Part shown: one piece after another, positions 55,650 to 64,000 of the stretch
How the letters are laid out: every line of letters starts with the position of its first letter
Position numbering within the stretch: position 1 is the first letter of the stretch
NCBI RefSeq assembly: GCF_037055275.1
Contig: NZ_CP146343.1
Span: forward strand, 10,001-74,000
DNA from: Pseudomonas sp. ML2-2023-3
Lineage (GTDB): Bacteria; Pseudomonadota; Gammaproteobacteria; Pseudomonadales; Pseudomonadaceae
Length of the DNA: 64,000 nt
Direction: 5' to 3'
Program-made: the position numbers and the translations under genes
The notes under the pieces: generated by a model
Database searches by the model: none
The model's input: only the letters and a program-made list of their open reading frames with translations
What the model was told of the DNA's origin: nothing

Positions 55650-57005
55650 ATGTCATCTTCTCTATCAGCCGACTGGCGCGATCGCCCAACCCATCGCCGG
55701 GTATGGGCGCTGGCGGCGCCCATGATTCTGTCGAATATTTCCGTGCCCCTGGTGGCGCTGGTCGACAGCACGGTCATTGGCCATTTGCCTCACGCCCATC
55801 AGCTGGGCGCAGTGGCGGTGGGCGCCAGCATGTACATCTTCCTGGCCTGGATGATGGGCTTTTTGCGCATGGGCACCACCGGGTTCTCCGCGCAGGCCGC
55901 AGGGCGTGGCGATGGCACCGCACTGCGACAAATTCTGGTGCAGGGCTTGCTGCTCAGTGCGTTGCTGTCGATGCTGCTGGGGGCCATTGCGATTCCGTTC
56001 AGCGGGGTAGCCTTGAGCGTGATGCAACCGTCGTCCGAGCTGCACGCCCTGACCCTGGATTTTTTCCATATCCGCCTGTTTGGCTTGCCCGCTGCCCTGG
56101 CCAGTTATGCCTTGGTGGGCTGGTTCCTGGGGACGCAGAACGCCCGCGCGCCACTGGCGATCCTGCTGACCACCAATCTGGTCAATATCGCCCTTAACCT
56201 GTGGTTTGTACTCGGCCTGGACTGGGGCGTGGTCGGTTCGGCGCGGGCTTCGGTGATTGCCGAGTGGAGCGGCGCCCTCCTCGGTTTATGGCTGACCCGC
56301 GGCGCCCTGCGCACGTTTCCAGGCACCCTGGCATGGGCCGGGTTGCGCATCTGGAACAACTGGAAGCCGTTGCTGGGGGTCAATCGCGATATTTTTATCC
56401 GCAGCCTGATGCTGCAACTGGTGTTTTTCTCCATCACCCTGCAAGGCGCCCGCCTGGGTGACGCCACCGTGGCGGCCAATGCGCTGCTGCTCAATGGCCT
56501 GCTGCTCGCGGCCCACGCCCTGGACGGCCTGGCCCATGCTGTCGAGGCACTGTGCGGGCATGCTATCGGTGCACGGGATCGCAATGCGTTACGCCGTTCG
56601 ATGGTGGTGGCCTGTGGCTGGTCGTTGCTGGCCAGCGTGGGGTTTGCGCTGTTGTTCATGTTCGGCGGCCATCTGTTTGTGCAAATGCAGACCGACATCC
56701 CTGCGGTGCGCGAAACCGCCTTCCAGTACCTGCCTTATCTGGCCGTGCTGCCGCTGATTGCGGTGTGGAGCTATTTGCTCGACGGGCTGTTCATTGGCGC
56801 CACCCGCGCCCGGGAAATGCGTGATGCAATGGTCATCAGCGTGATTATCGCGCTCCCTGTCGCCTGGGCACTGCACGGTTATGGCAACCACGGGCTGTGG
56901 ATAAGTTTTCTGCTGTTTATGGTGCTGCGCAGCCTGACCCTGGCGGTTTATGCGTGGCGCATGCAGCGCCGGGACGAGTGGTTTACGCCCAAGGCTGCAA
57001 CCTGA
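55650..57005 (+). CDS. dinF: MATE-family efflux transporter (DinF-like)
   Basis: A 451-aa inner-membrane protein with about 12 helices in two halves. The N-terminal part has APMILSNISVPLVALVDSTVIGHL and MRMGTTGFSAQAAGRGD, typical of the DinF subgroup of MATE exporters, which use Na+ or H+ to export cationic drugs or bile salts. A ribosome binding site (AAAGGAG) precedes the ATG. Confidence 0.9.
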   Translation: MSSSLSADWRDRPTHRRVWALAAPMILSNISVPLVALVDSTVIGHLPHAHQLGAVAVGASMYIFLAWMMGFLRMGTTGFSAQAAGRGDGTALRQILVQGLLLSALLSMLLGAIAIPFSGVALSVMQPSSELHALTLDFFHIRLFGLPAALASYALVGWFLGTQNARAPLAILLTTNLVNIALNLWFVLGLDWGVVGSARASVIAEWSGALLGLWLTRGALRTFPGTLAWAGLRIWNNWKPLLGVNRDIFIRSLMLQLVFFSITLQGARLGDATVAANALLLNGLLLAAHALDGLAHAVEALCGHAIGARDRNALRRSMVVACGWSLLASVGFALLFMFGGHLFVQMQTDIPAVRETAFQYLPYLAVLPLIAVWSYLLDGLFIGATRAREMRDAMVISVIIALPVAWALHGYGNHGLWISFLLFMVLRSLTLAVYAWRMQRRDEWFTPKAAT

Positions 57006-57020
57006 CCCCGCAACCTGCGC

Positions 57021-57890
57021 CTACGGGGTTGCGGTGACAAACTCGCTGACGTTGTCCAGCACCGGTGCCAGCCAGCGCAGCGGCCGTGAAAGCGCCGCCA
57101 CCAGCGTCACGTGACTGGTGCGCGAAAAGTACAGCTCCTGCACCGGCACCTGCGCCCCGCGCAGTGCATTGGCCAGGCCGCCTGTGTTTCGGGTCGGGTT
57201 GACCAGCGTATCCGTCGCGGCCGCCATCAATAACGTCGGCGGCGACGCGTGGCTGACATGACGAATCGGCTGCGACTCGGGCGGTGAATCCGGGTAGAAA
57301 AATACCGGCCTGACGGCCTCATCCTTGATCGGCAGAAAGTCGTATGGCCCAGCCAGACCAATCCAGCCGCGGACATTGGCCGGGCTCAGGCCTACGGCCT
57401 TCAACCATTGCGCATCGAGGGCCAGCATCGCGACGTTGTAGGCCCCGGCGCTGTGGCCCATCAAGTACAGACGCTGGGGATTGCCGCCGTACTCGCCAAT
57501 GTGCCGATACGTCCAGCCCACCGCCTGCGCACCGTCCACCAGAAACTCCGGATATCGCACCTGTGGATAAAGCCGGTAATCGGCAATCACCGTGGTGATC
57601 CCCCGGGAAGCCAGGGCTTCGCCCACAAACAGATAGTCACTGCGCGAGCCGCTGTTCCAGCTGCCGCCATAGAAGAACACCACCACCGGCGCGCCGGGTA
57701 CAGGCTGCCTGGGGCGGTAGATATCGAGGGTTTGCCGTGGGTCTGCGCCGTAGGCAATGTCGCTGGTTTTTTCGAAGCTGCCGGTGGGCGTCAGGCCGTT
57801 GATGACCCCCACCGGTGAGCAGGCGCTGAGCAGCCAGCCCATCAGTCCCGCACAGGCCAGCCCGATGACGCGCTTGAAGGTATTGGACAT
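57021..57890 (-). CDS. Alpha/beta-hydrolase-fold lipoprotein
   Basis: A 289-aa protein. A lipoprotein signal peptide ends in LLSAC. The esterase motifs are VVFFYGGSWNSGS (HGG-like oxyanion site with Tyr for His), the nucleophile elbow LMGHSAGAYN and a C-terminal His in SRTSHVTLVAAL. It resembles the carbohydrate/steroid-esterase-like alpha/beta hydrolase group. The substrate is unknown. It is on the same strand as speA, downstream of its terminator. Confidence 0.83.
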   Translation of the reverse strand: MSNTFKRVIGLACAGLMGWLLSACSPVGVINGLTPTGSFEKTSDIAYGADPRQTLDIYRPRQPVPGAPVVVFFYGGSWNSGSRSDYLFVGEALASRGITTVIADYRLYPQVRYPEFLVDGAQAVGWTYRHIGEYGGNPQRLYLMGHSAGAYNVAMLALDAQWLKAVGLSPANVRGWIGLAGPYDFLPIKDEAVRPVFFYPDSPPESQPIRHVSHASPPTLLMAAATDTLVNPTRNTGGLANALRGAQVPVQELYFSRTSHVTLVAALSRPLRWLAPVLDNVSEFVTATP

Positions 57891-57907
57891 GCCTGCGACC
57901 TCTGGGC

Positions 57908-57946
57908 AAAAAAAAACGCTGACCCCTGCAATGCACAGGTCAGCGT
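57908..57946 (-). terminator. Rho-independent terminator of speA
   Basis: On the minus strand ACGCTGACC (57946-57938) pairs with GGTCAGCGT (57924-57916) around a 13-nt loop and is followed by nine T (57916-57908). Confidence 0.85.
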
Positions 57947-57976
57947 AGTTCAGTCAACGAGGACTATGTCGGGCAA

Positions 57977-59896
57977 TCAGTGGCTCGACAGGTACGACGA
58001 ACGGGTCAGGCCAAGACGCAGCGCGTCCAGATACTGGGTACGCTCCTTGACGCTGATGTTGGCGCTGGCCACTTTGTCGCGGTAGTGGTTCATCAGCTCT
58101 TCGGGGGACAAGTGCACGTAGCGCAGCATGTCTTCGATGGTGTCGTGGGTCTCGATACCGGCGTGATAAACGCTGCCGTCTTCGTTCTGGTAGATGTTCA
58201 CCGAATCGGTGTCACCAAACAGGTTGTGCATGTCACCCAGGATTTCCTGGTAAGCGCCCACCAGGAAGATACCCAGCAGGTAGTCTTCGCCTTCGTTCAG
58301 CCCGTGAACCGGCAGGCTGGTTTCGATGCTCTGCTCGTCGACGTATTGCTTGATCTTGCCGTCGGAGTCGCAGGTCAGGTCTTGCAGCACGGCGCGACGC
58401 AGCGGCTCTTCGTTGAGACGGTGCAGCGGCAGGATCGGCAGGACCTGGCCAATCGCCCAGGTGTCCGGCAGGCTCTGGAACACCGAGAAGTTGCAGATGT
58501 ACTTGTCGGCCAGCTTGTCGTTGAGTTCGTCCAGCACCTGACGGTGGGAACGCTGACGCGCTTTGAGCGAGTTGTGCAGGCGACGGCATACGGCGAAGTA
58601 GCACTGCTCGGCCAGGGCTTTTTCAGCCAGGTTGATTTTGCCGTCGGCGTACTGGGCAGCGATGTCGCTCATGTAGTGCGTGGCACGCCAGTAGGTTTCG
58701 GTGACCATTTCAATGTCGGTCGGGCCCAGCAGGTCAACCAGCCATTGCACGGTCTCGGGCAGGCTTTCCTTGTTCTCGATCACCGGCACGTCGTCGTTGT
58801 GTTTCTCGACGTCGGTCACTTGCACCACCAGCATGGCGTGGTGCGCGGTCAGGGAACGGCCGCTCTCGGAGAAGATGTGCGGATGCGGCAGGCTCTGCGC
58901 GTCGCAGAACTCTTTGAGCATGCCCACTACCACACCGGCGTAATCGTCCATGTCGTAGTTGATCGAGCTGGCGTTGCGCGAGTGCGTACCGTCGTAGTCC
59001 ACGCCCAGACCACCGCCCACGTCGATGTGGTCAACCGGCAGGCCCAGGTTGCGCAGTTCGCCGTAGTAACGAATCGCTTCCTTGAAGCCGTGCTGGTAGT
59101 CCGCCAGGTTGGCGATCTGCGAGCCCATATGGAAGTGCAACAGGCGGATGCCCTGATCCAGACCGGCCACACGGAAACGCTCAACCACCGACAGCAATTG
59201 CGCGGCAGACAAACCAAACTTGGATTTCTCGCCGCCCGTGTCAGCCCACTTGCTCGATGCCAGGGACGACAGACGTACGCGCAGACCCACCTGAGGCTTG
59301 ACCTTCAGCGAGGCCGCTTCTTCGATCACCAGGTCTACTTCGGATTCTTTCTCGATCACGATAAAGACGTTGTGACCCAGCTTCTGGCCCATCAGTGCCA
59401 GACGGATGAACTCGCGGTCCTTGTAACCGTTGCAGACGATGGTGCCGCCCTTGGGGGCCAGCGCCAGCACGGCCAGCAGCTCAGGCTTGGAGCCGGCTTC
59501 AAGGCCAATGGACACGTCTTTGGTGGCGATGATGTTTTCGATCACCGCTTCTTGCTGGTTTACCTTGATCGGGTACAGCGCGGTGTACTTGCTCTGGTAT
59601 TCCAGGCGCTCGATATTGGCATCGAAAGCGCCGGTCAACTGGCGTACACGGTCTTGCAGGATATCCGGGAACCGCACCAGCAACGGCAAGGACAAGCCAC
59701 TGTTTTTGCGCAATTCGTCGACCTGCTCGTACAGATCGATGGGCGAGCTGTTCGGGCCGTTCGGACGGACTTCTACGCGACCGGCTTCATTGATCGCGAA
59801 ATACCCGGCCCCCCAATGGCGAATCCCATAAACGCTGCGGCTGTCCGCAACTGTCCATTGGCTGCCATCGTCTTTGCGTGTGCGTCGTACGGACAT
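57977..59896 (-). CDS. speA: Biosynthetic arginine decarboxylase
   Basis: A 639-aa group IV PLP decarboxylase of the SpeA type, which makes agmatine from arginine for polyamine synthesis. The PLP Lys111 is in YPIKVNQQ, the glycine-rich phosphate loop in [17 protein letters not shown] form ([14 protein letters not shown]), and the C-terminal half shows EQCYFAVC and [12 protein letters not shown]. It needs Mg2+ and PLP. The start at 59896 has GGGGA. Confidence 0.95.
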   Translation of the reverse strand: MSVRRTRKDDGSQWTVADSRSVYGIRHWGAGYFAINEAGRVEVRPNGPNSSPIDLYEQVDELRKNSGLSLPLLVRFPDILQDRVRQLTGAFDANIERLEYQSKYTALYPIKVNQQEAVIENIIATKDVSIGLEAGSKPELLAVLALAPKGGTIVCNGYKDREFIRLALMGQKLGHNVFIVIEKESEVDLVIEEAASLKVKPQVGLRVRLSSLASSKWADTGGEKSKFGLSAAQLLSVVERFRVAGLDQGIRLLHFHMGSQIANLADYQHGFKEAIRYYGELRNLGLPVDHIDVGGGLGVDYDGTHSRNASSINYDMDDYAGVVVGMLKEFCDAQSLPHPHIFSESGRSLTAHHAMLVVQVTDVEKHNDDVPVIENKESLPETVQWLVDLLGPTDIEMVTETYWRATHYMSDIAAQYADGKINLAEKALAEQCYFAVCRRLHNSLKARQRSHRQVLDELNDKLADKYICNFSVFQSLPDTWAIGQVLPILPLHRLNEEPLRRAVLQDLTCDSDGKIKQYVDEQSIETSLPVHGLNEGEDYLLGIFLVGAYQEILGDMHNLFGDTDSVNIYQNEDGSVYHAGIETHDTIEDMLRYVHLSPEELMNHYRDKVASANISVKERTQYLDALRLGLTRSSYLSSH

Positions 59897-59925
59897 CGAA
59901 GTCCCCTATAAATAAGTCAAATAGC

Positions 59926-59945
59926 CCAGCCTGAAAGCAGGCTGG
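59926..59945 (-). other. Hairpin in the speA leader
   Basis: CCAGCCTG and CAGGCTGG form an 8-bp perfect stem with a 4-nt loop 30-50 bp before the speA start. Its role is unknown. Confidence 0.4.
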
Positions 59946-60022
59946 CGCAGTCTAAAGTGTGAACGTGACGATTAGTCAGACCCTGACAACAGCGCCGAGT
60001 TTAGAAACCCGTGATAACAGGC

Positions 60023-60101
60023 TCTGTGAAAACCATGGCAAGCACGATCTGGCCAGCCCTTCAGAGGCGCCAGATCGGCTGTGCGGTGGTTTTCACAGAG
60101 G
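60023..60101. repeat. Long imperfect inverted repeat upstream of speA
   Basis: CTCTGTGAAAACCA (60023-60036) is matched by TGGTTTTCACAGAG (60088-60101). An inner arm CGATCTGGC (60046-60054) is matched by GCCAGATCG (60070-60078). It sits between the Sui1/YciH stop and the speA promoter and may be a terminator-like structure or a third repeat family. Confidence 0.7.
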
Positions 60102-60104
60102 CTG

Positions 60105-60476
60105 CTAGCCGCCGGATTTCTTGGCTTTGAACCCGTGCTTGATCAACTCGCCAAGCAACAGCTCGACGTGATCGCCCTGGATTTCGATGATGCCGTCTTT
60201 CAACGCACCACCCGTGCCACAGCGTTTTTTCAACGTCGTGGCCAGTTCCTTGAGCGCGTCTTCAGCCAGCGGCACGCCGGTGATGGTGGTCACCGTCTTG
60301 CCGCCACGGCCTTTGCTTTCGCGACGCACGCGGGCAATGCCATCACCTTCGGGGATCAGGGTTTGTTTGCAGGTACAGGCGTCCACCGGCTGGCGACAGT
60401 CCGGACAGTGACGACCTGCGTCGGTGGAAAATACCAGGCCACCAAGGGCGGCGAAGGATGCGGCTTTTTTGGCCAC
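60105..60476 (-). CDS. yciH: Translation initiation factor Sui1/eIF1-like (YciH)
   Basis: A 123-aa protein with a Cys-rich N-terminal segment (HCPDCRQPVDACTC, zinc-ribbon-like) and a C-terminal SUI1 domain (GGKTVTTITGVPL, LKKRCGTGGALKDGIIEIQGDH). The family resembles eIF1 and affects start-codon fidelity in tests. The GTG at 60476, 7 nt after GAGGA, gives a normal N-terminus; a TTG two codons earlier is the alternative. Confidence 0.88.
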   Translation of the reverse strand: MAKKAASFAALGGLVFSTDAGRHCPDCRQPVDACTCKQTLIPEGDGIARVRRESKGRGGKTVTTITGVPLAEDALKELATTLKKRCGTGGALKDGIIEIQGDHVELLLGELIKHGFKAKKSGG

Positions 60477-60674
60477 CGGCAATCCTCATTCGGAGGACAA
60501 ATAATTGGCCGGTGCATGACGCTGTTGCGCCAAGGGATACCGACCGCGAAGCCCCACTCTGGCAGGGGCAGCGCAACTCAGGCGGGAAAACCGCCTGAGC
60601 CTGAAAAAGGTCGCGCAGTGTAACGACAAAATCGCTGCTGCCCAATAGCCAATCGGCGCAAAAATCTTGGTGAA

Positions 60675-60773
60675 CCCTGTAGTCGCTGCCGCAGGCTGCG
60701 TTGAGGGTTGTGGGGACCTTGAGAAAACGGGTTGCTACGCAACCCTTCGCAGCCTGCGGCAGCGACTACAGGG
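60675..60773. repeat. Second-family REP pair overlapping the Nudix gene end
   Basis: CCCTGTAGTCGCTGCCGCAG and the bases up to 60700 (26 bp) are repeated exactly in inverted form at 60748-60773. The Nudix stop codon at 60766-60768 is inside the right arm. Confidence 0.88.
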
Positions 60774-61308
60774 TTTTGACTTGCGCCAGATAACGCTTGA
60801 GCGCATCCAGTGAGTCAGGGCAGTAGTCCAGGTGCGTACTCAAGCGCAGTGCCTCGTCCACCGGCATGAAGCAGGCCTGCTGAACTTCTTCGGGCTGCAC
60901 CTGCAAGGGGCCATCCCACACCGCCGAAAACACCGCGCACCACAGGTGGTTCTGCGGGCCTTCGAAGTAAAACCGCTCATGGGCCGTCAGCGCCACGCCA
61001 CTGACCCCAAGCTCCTCGGCCAGTTCCCGGGCAGCCGACTCGGCGTAGGTTTCGTCCACACCCACCATTCCACCTGCCGCCACATCCCAAAAACCCGGGT
61101 ACAGCGCTTTGCTGAGGGTGCGCTGATGCACGCACAGTTCCCCGGCAGAATTGAATAAAAGGATGAACGTACCGCGCCCGATCAGGCCGCGCTCGCGCAA
61201 CTCATGGCGCGCCAGGGCGCCCAGCAAGCGATCATCACGATCGACCCAGGCAACTTGCTCGACATCAGAGGCCGCACGGTGTGCGGCCTCCAAAGCTGAA
61301 ATAGCCAT
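60766..61308 (-). CDS. Nudix hydrolase (YfcD-like)
   Basis: A 180-aa Nudix protein. The Nudix box is GGMVGVDETYAESAARELAE followed by ELGV (about residues 79-102). Upstream are the typical LLFNSAGELCVHQRT and downstream WCAVFSAVWDG. Substrates of the YfcD group are not fixed. It starts 3 bp after the DUF2333 stop, and its own TAG stop lies in a REP arm. Confidence 0.88.
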   Translation of the reverse strand: MAISALEAAHRAASDVEQVAWVDRDDRLLGALARHELRERGLIGRGTFILLFNSAGELCVHQRTLSKALYPGFWDVAAGGMVGVDETYAESAARELAEELGVSGVALTAHERFYFEGPQNHLWCAVFSAVWDGPLQVQPEEVQQACFMPVDEALRLSTHLDYCPDSLDALKRYLAQVKTL

Positions 61309-61311
61309 CGC

Positions 61312-62379
61312 TTAGCCTTGGGACAGCAATTGACGAAGGTCCATGACCGCCGCGTTGGCGCGGGAAATATAGTTGGCCATGACCAGCGAGTGGTTTGCCA
61401 GGACGCCATAGCCGCTGCCATTGAGGATCATGGGGCTCCAGACCGGTTCTTGAGCCGCTTCCAGCTCGCGAATGATCTGGCGCACGCTCACCGTGGCGTT
61501 CTTTTTGGCCAGCACGTCGGCGAAGTCAACTTCGATGGCACGCAGCAAGTGCGACAAGGCCCAGGCTTGACCACGCGCTTCGTAGAACACGTTGTCGATC
61601 TGCATCCACGGCGTTTCGACCACTTCTTCGTCAACCACCGGCACCTGGCCCGGCTGCAGAGATTCTGTCTTCAGTGCGCTATTGAGCTTTACCCGCCCGA
61701 CACTGGCCGACAGGCGTTGCGACAGCGAACCCAGACGGGTCCCTACATCACCCAGCCAGTTGTTGAGGTTATCGGCGCGTGCATAGAACAGTGCATTTTT
61801 CTGATTCGGATCAGACAGACGCGCCTGATAGCGGCTCAGGGAGTTGATGCCTTCCTGGTATTCGGATTCGCTGGACGGCAGCATCCAGCTCTTGTTGTCA
61901 AAGTTGAAGCGCGGCTCGGCCTTGGCCAGATCTGCATCTTCGGCCGATTGCGATTGCGAGCGTGCGAAGTCTTTGCGCAGGGCGCGGGTCAGGTCCCGTA
62001 CCTGCACCAGAACGCCGTATTCCCAGCTCGGGATATTGTCCAAAAAGATGCCCGGTGGAAGACGGTCATTGGACAGATACCCGCCCGGCTTGTTGAGCAA
62101 CGTACCGGCCACGGTCTTGAGGGTTTCGACGGTGGTGAAGCCCGGCACCATCTGCTTGCCTTCTTTCTCGGCCGCCAGCTGGGCGTTTTGCTGCACAGGG
62201 AACAGGTCCGGTTCCTGGCTCCAGTACCAGCCAAGCCCCAGGTTCACCACCACGAAAATCGCCACCAGCACGGCGATGGAGCGGCTCAGCAGAATGCTTT
62301 TGAAATAGCCACGCGACTGTGTTTTGGTCTCTTTTACCGACTCGCGGGCACTGCCCTCACGTTTTTTCCAGTCCAGCAT
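61312..62379 (-). CDS. DUF2333 family membrane-anchored protein
   Basis: A 355-aa protein with one N-terminal helix (SIAVLVAIFVVVNLGLGWYW) and a large soluble, probably periplasmic, domain. It matches the DUF2333 family common in Pseudomonas (PPGIFLDNIPSWEYGVLVQV). The function is unknown. It is cotranscribed with the Nudix gene. Confidence 0.8.
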   Translation of the reverse strand: MLDWKKREGSARESVKETKTQSRGYFKSILLSRSIAVLVAIFVVVNLGLGWYWSQEPDLFPVQQNAQLAAEKEGKQMVPGFTTVETLKTVAGTLLNKPGGYLSNDRLPPGIFLDNIPSWEYGVLVQVRDLTRALRKDFARSQSQSAEDADLAKAEPRFNFDNKSWMLPSSESEYQEGINSLSRYQARLSDPNQKNALFYARADNLNNWLGDVGTRLGSLSQRLSASVGRVKLNSALKTESLQPGQVPVVDEEVVETPWMQIDNVFYEARGQAWALSHLLRAIEVDFADVLAKKNATVSVRQIIRELEAAQEPVWSPMILNGSGYGVLANHSLVMANYISRANAAVMDLRQLLSQG

Positions 62380-62645
62380 GGCTATGTCCTTTCATCTGCT
62401 TGATTCAACGGTTCGACCATAACCCTAACCCATCGTGCCTTGGGTGCACGCTTTTAAATCGGGGCCGGGCTTCCTGCCGTATCGCAGGGGCCATTTACGC
62501 CCGGCACTATAGAACAAGCACGCGGGCGATGGGCAAAATGGCTACCCACCCGTTAATTTCAAGTAGAAACTCGTACATTTGAAACGAGCTGCTAGCATAG
62601 AGCCACTATTTCATTTCAGCATGCTCACTTACCAGCAGCCAGGAT

Positions 62646-64000
62646 ATGACAGAGCTAGAAGACCCCAGTCGCGAACGCCTGAAACACCACTTTGCCCAGC
62701 GTGTCACCCACCAGGCACGCCAGATCCTTGAGCTCTGGCAGCGTTTACAAGCTAATGAATGGTCACCCGCAAGCCTGGCCGAACTCGACGACGCCAACCT
62801 GCGCCTGCTGCGTTTTGCCAAGCGTTTTGAACAGCCGGAGCACACCGAGCTGGCTCGGGCGATCAACGTTGCGCTGCAAGACATGGCAGCCAATCAAAGT
62901 CGCCTGAGCAGCCAGCTCATCACCGAGCTCAACCGTTTGATGCAGCGCCTGTCGCGCACCGGCCTGCGCCAGGGCGACGTGGACGCCAACATCCGCCTGC
63001 CGCCGCTGCGCAAGCCTGTGTATATCTTGCTGCAGGATCTGGAGCGGGCGGACCGCCTGGCCAGGCAACTGGAGTTTTTTGAACTCAGCGTCCAGGCCTT
63101 CAACAACCCGATGAACTTTCGCCACGCCATGGCCGAGCGCCATCCGGCCGCGATTGTGATGGACGTCGATTTCGGCGGTCCGGGCCTTGGCCTGGAACTG
63201 GCCGCCGAAGCCCAGGTCGGCCTTGAGCAGAAACTGCCGCTGCTGTTTTTCAGCCTGCATGAAACCGACACCCCGACGCGCCTGGCCGCCGTGCGCGCAG
63301 GAGGGCAAGCGTTCATGACCGGCACCCTCGAAGCGTCCAGCCTGATGGAAAAGGTCGAAGTGCTGACCTGTGTCGCTCAGTACGAACCTTACAAAGTGCT
63401 GATCATTGACGACTCCCGGGCCCAGACGTTGCTTACCGAGCGCCTGCTCAACAGCGCGGGAATTGTCACCCGCACCCTGACCGATCCGATCCAGACCATG
63501 GCCCAGCTTGCAGACTTCCAGCCGGACCTGATCATCCTCGACATGTACATGCCCAGCTGTACGGGCACCGAGCTGGCCAAGGTCATCCGCCACAACGATC
63601 GCTATGTGAGTGTGCCGATCATTTATCTGTCAGCCGAAGACGACATGGACAAGCAACTCGACGCCATGAGCGAAGGCGGCGATGACTTCCTGACCAAACC
63701 CATCCAGCCGCGCCATCTGATCACCACCGTACGCAATCGGGCCGCCCGTGCCCGCCACCTCAAGGCGCGCATGGTGCGGGACAGCCTGACCGGTCTGTAT
63801 AACCACACCCATATCCTGCAACTGCTCGAAGACTGCACCTTTCGCGCGCGCCGTGAAAATCGTCCATTGAGCTTTGCGATGCTCGACCTGGACCACTTCA
63901 AACACGTCAACGATGGCTACGGCCACCCAATGGGCGATCGGGTGATCAAAAGCCTGGCGCTGTTTCTCAAGCAACGCCTGCGTAAAACCGACTTTATTGG
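62646..64000 (+). CDS. Response regulator-diguanylate cyclase, 5' part (runs off the window)
   Basis: The first 451 residues are present. After a roughly 115-residue helical N-terminus there is a degenerate receiver-like domain (about 125-235; PAAIVMDVDFGG), a second receiver domain with phospho-Asp in LIILDMYMPSC and Lys in FLTKPIQP (about 245-365), and the start of a GGDEF domain (DSLTGLYNHTHILQLL, LDLDHFKHVNDGYGHPMGD). The product should make c-di-GMP under phosphorelay control. The GGDEF signature itself is outside the window. The start at 62646 has AGGA close by. Confidence 0.85.
   Translation, partial: MTELEDPSRERLKHHFAQRVTHQARQILELWQRLQANEWSPASLAELDDANLRLLRFAKRFEQPEHTELARAINVALQDMAANQSRLSSQLITELNRLMQRLSRTGLRQGDVDANIRLPPLRKPVYILLQDLERADRLARQLEFFELSVQAFNNPMNFRHAMAERHPAAIVMDVDFGGPGLGLELAAEAQVGLEQKLPLLFFSLHETDTPTRLAAVRAGGQAFMTGTLEASSLMEKVEVLTCVAQYEPYKVLIIDDSRAQTLLTERLLNSAGIVTRTLTDPIQTMAQLADFQPDLIILDMYMPSCTGTELAKVIRHNDRYVSVPIIYLSAEDDMDKQLDAMSEGGDDFLTKPIQPRHLITTVRNRAARARHLKARMVRDSLTGLYNHTHILQLLEDCTFRARRENRPLSFAMLDLDHFKHVNDGYGHPMGDRVIKSLALFLKQRLRKTDFI

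Noticed and set aside
57980..59911. A 643-codon plus-strand open frame opposite speA
   Set aside because: It mirrors the speA coding frame almost end to end and has no family resemblance.

Overview
This window looks like a Pseudomonas chromosome, most likely from the P. fluorescens/P. fragi side of the genus. The evidence is the 16S rRNA 5' half, REP-type repeats built on GTGGGAGCGGGCTTGCTCGCGATG, gene families typical of the genus (mmsA/bauA, adenine deaminase, CueR copper genes, speA, YciH/Sui1) and a complete Flp/Tad pilus locus with its PprA/PprB regulators. The species cannot be fixed from what is visible.

Layout. 1-1132: 5' part of a 16S rRNA gene on the minus strand, with its leader and three tandem promoters. 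1133-8323: beta-alanine catabolism (mmsA, bauA, a divergent LysR regulator, a RutR-like TetR regulator), then YigZ, an SDR and adenine deaminase. 8398-11945: LysR regulator, MDR oxidoreductase, a 56-aa protein whose ribosome binding site lies in a perfect hairpin, and a Bcr/CflA exporter. 12093-15718: copper homeostasis (copZ, an unknown secreted protein, copA, cueR) with two CueR-type operators. 15759-19489: sulfide/persulfide detoxification (TauE-like exporter, DUF442-SQR fusion, BigR/SqrR-like repressor, divergent persulfide dioxygenase). 19572-28663: RIO kinase, AraC regulator, BASS transporter, thiolase/FabG4/MaoC, MazG-like and CmoM genes, and two DUF4136 lipoproteins.

28898-47515 is the main accessory region, a Flp/Tad pilus locus: tadG, pprA, a TadE/F-like pseudopilin, fppA, pprB, a DUF3613 gene, tadD-C-B-A-Z-rcpA-rcpC on the minus strand, then flp and a stand-alone receiver protein on the plus strand. 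It is followed by a TpsB-type outer-membrane transporter with no TpsA substrate and a glycine-rich lipoprotein with Gly-Gly-Thr repeats. Short AT-rich motifs are shared between the upstream regions of tadG, flp and the lipoprotein, which suggests one regulon, perhaps that of PprB.

47831-64000: pbpC and its alpha-2-macroglobulin partner, a MATE exporter, an alpha/beta hydrolase lipoprotein, speA, YciH/Sui1, a Nudix hydrolase, a DUF2333 protein and the 5' part of a receiver-GGDEF protein that runs off the window. Two REP families are scattered between genes. In at least three places a REP supplies or touches the stop codon of the adjoining gene. Composition and motif statements were made by eye and no database search was run.
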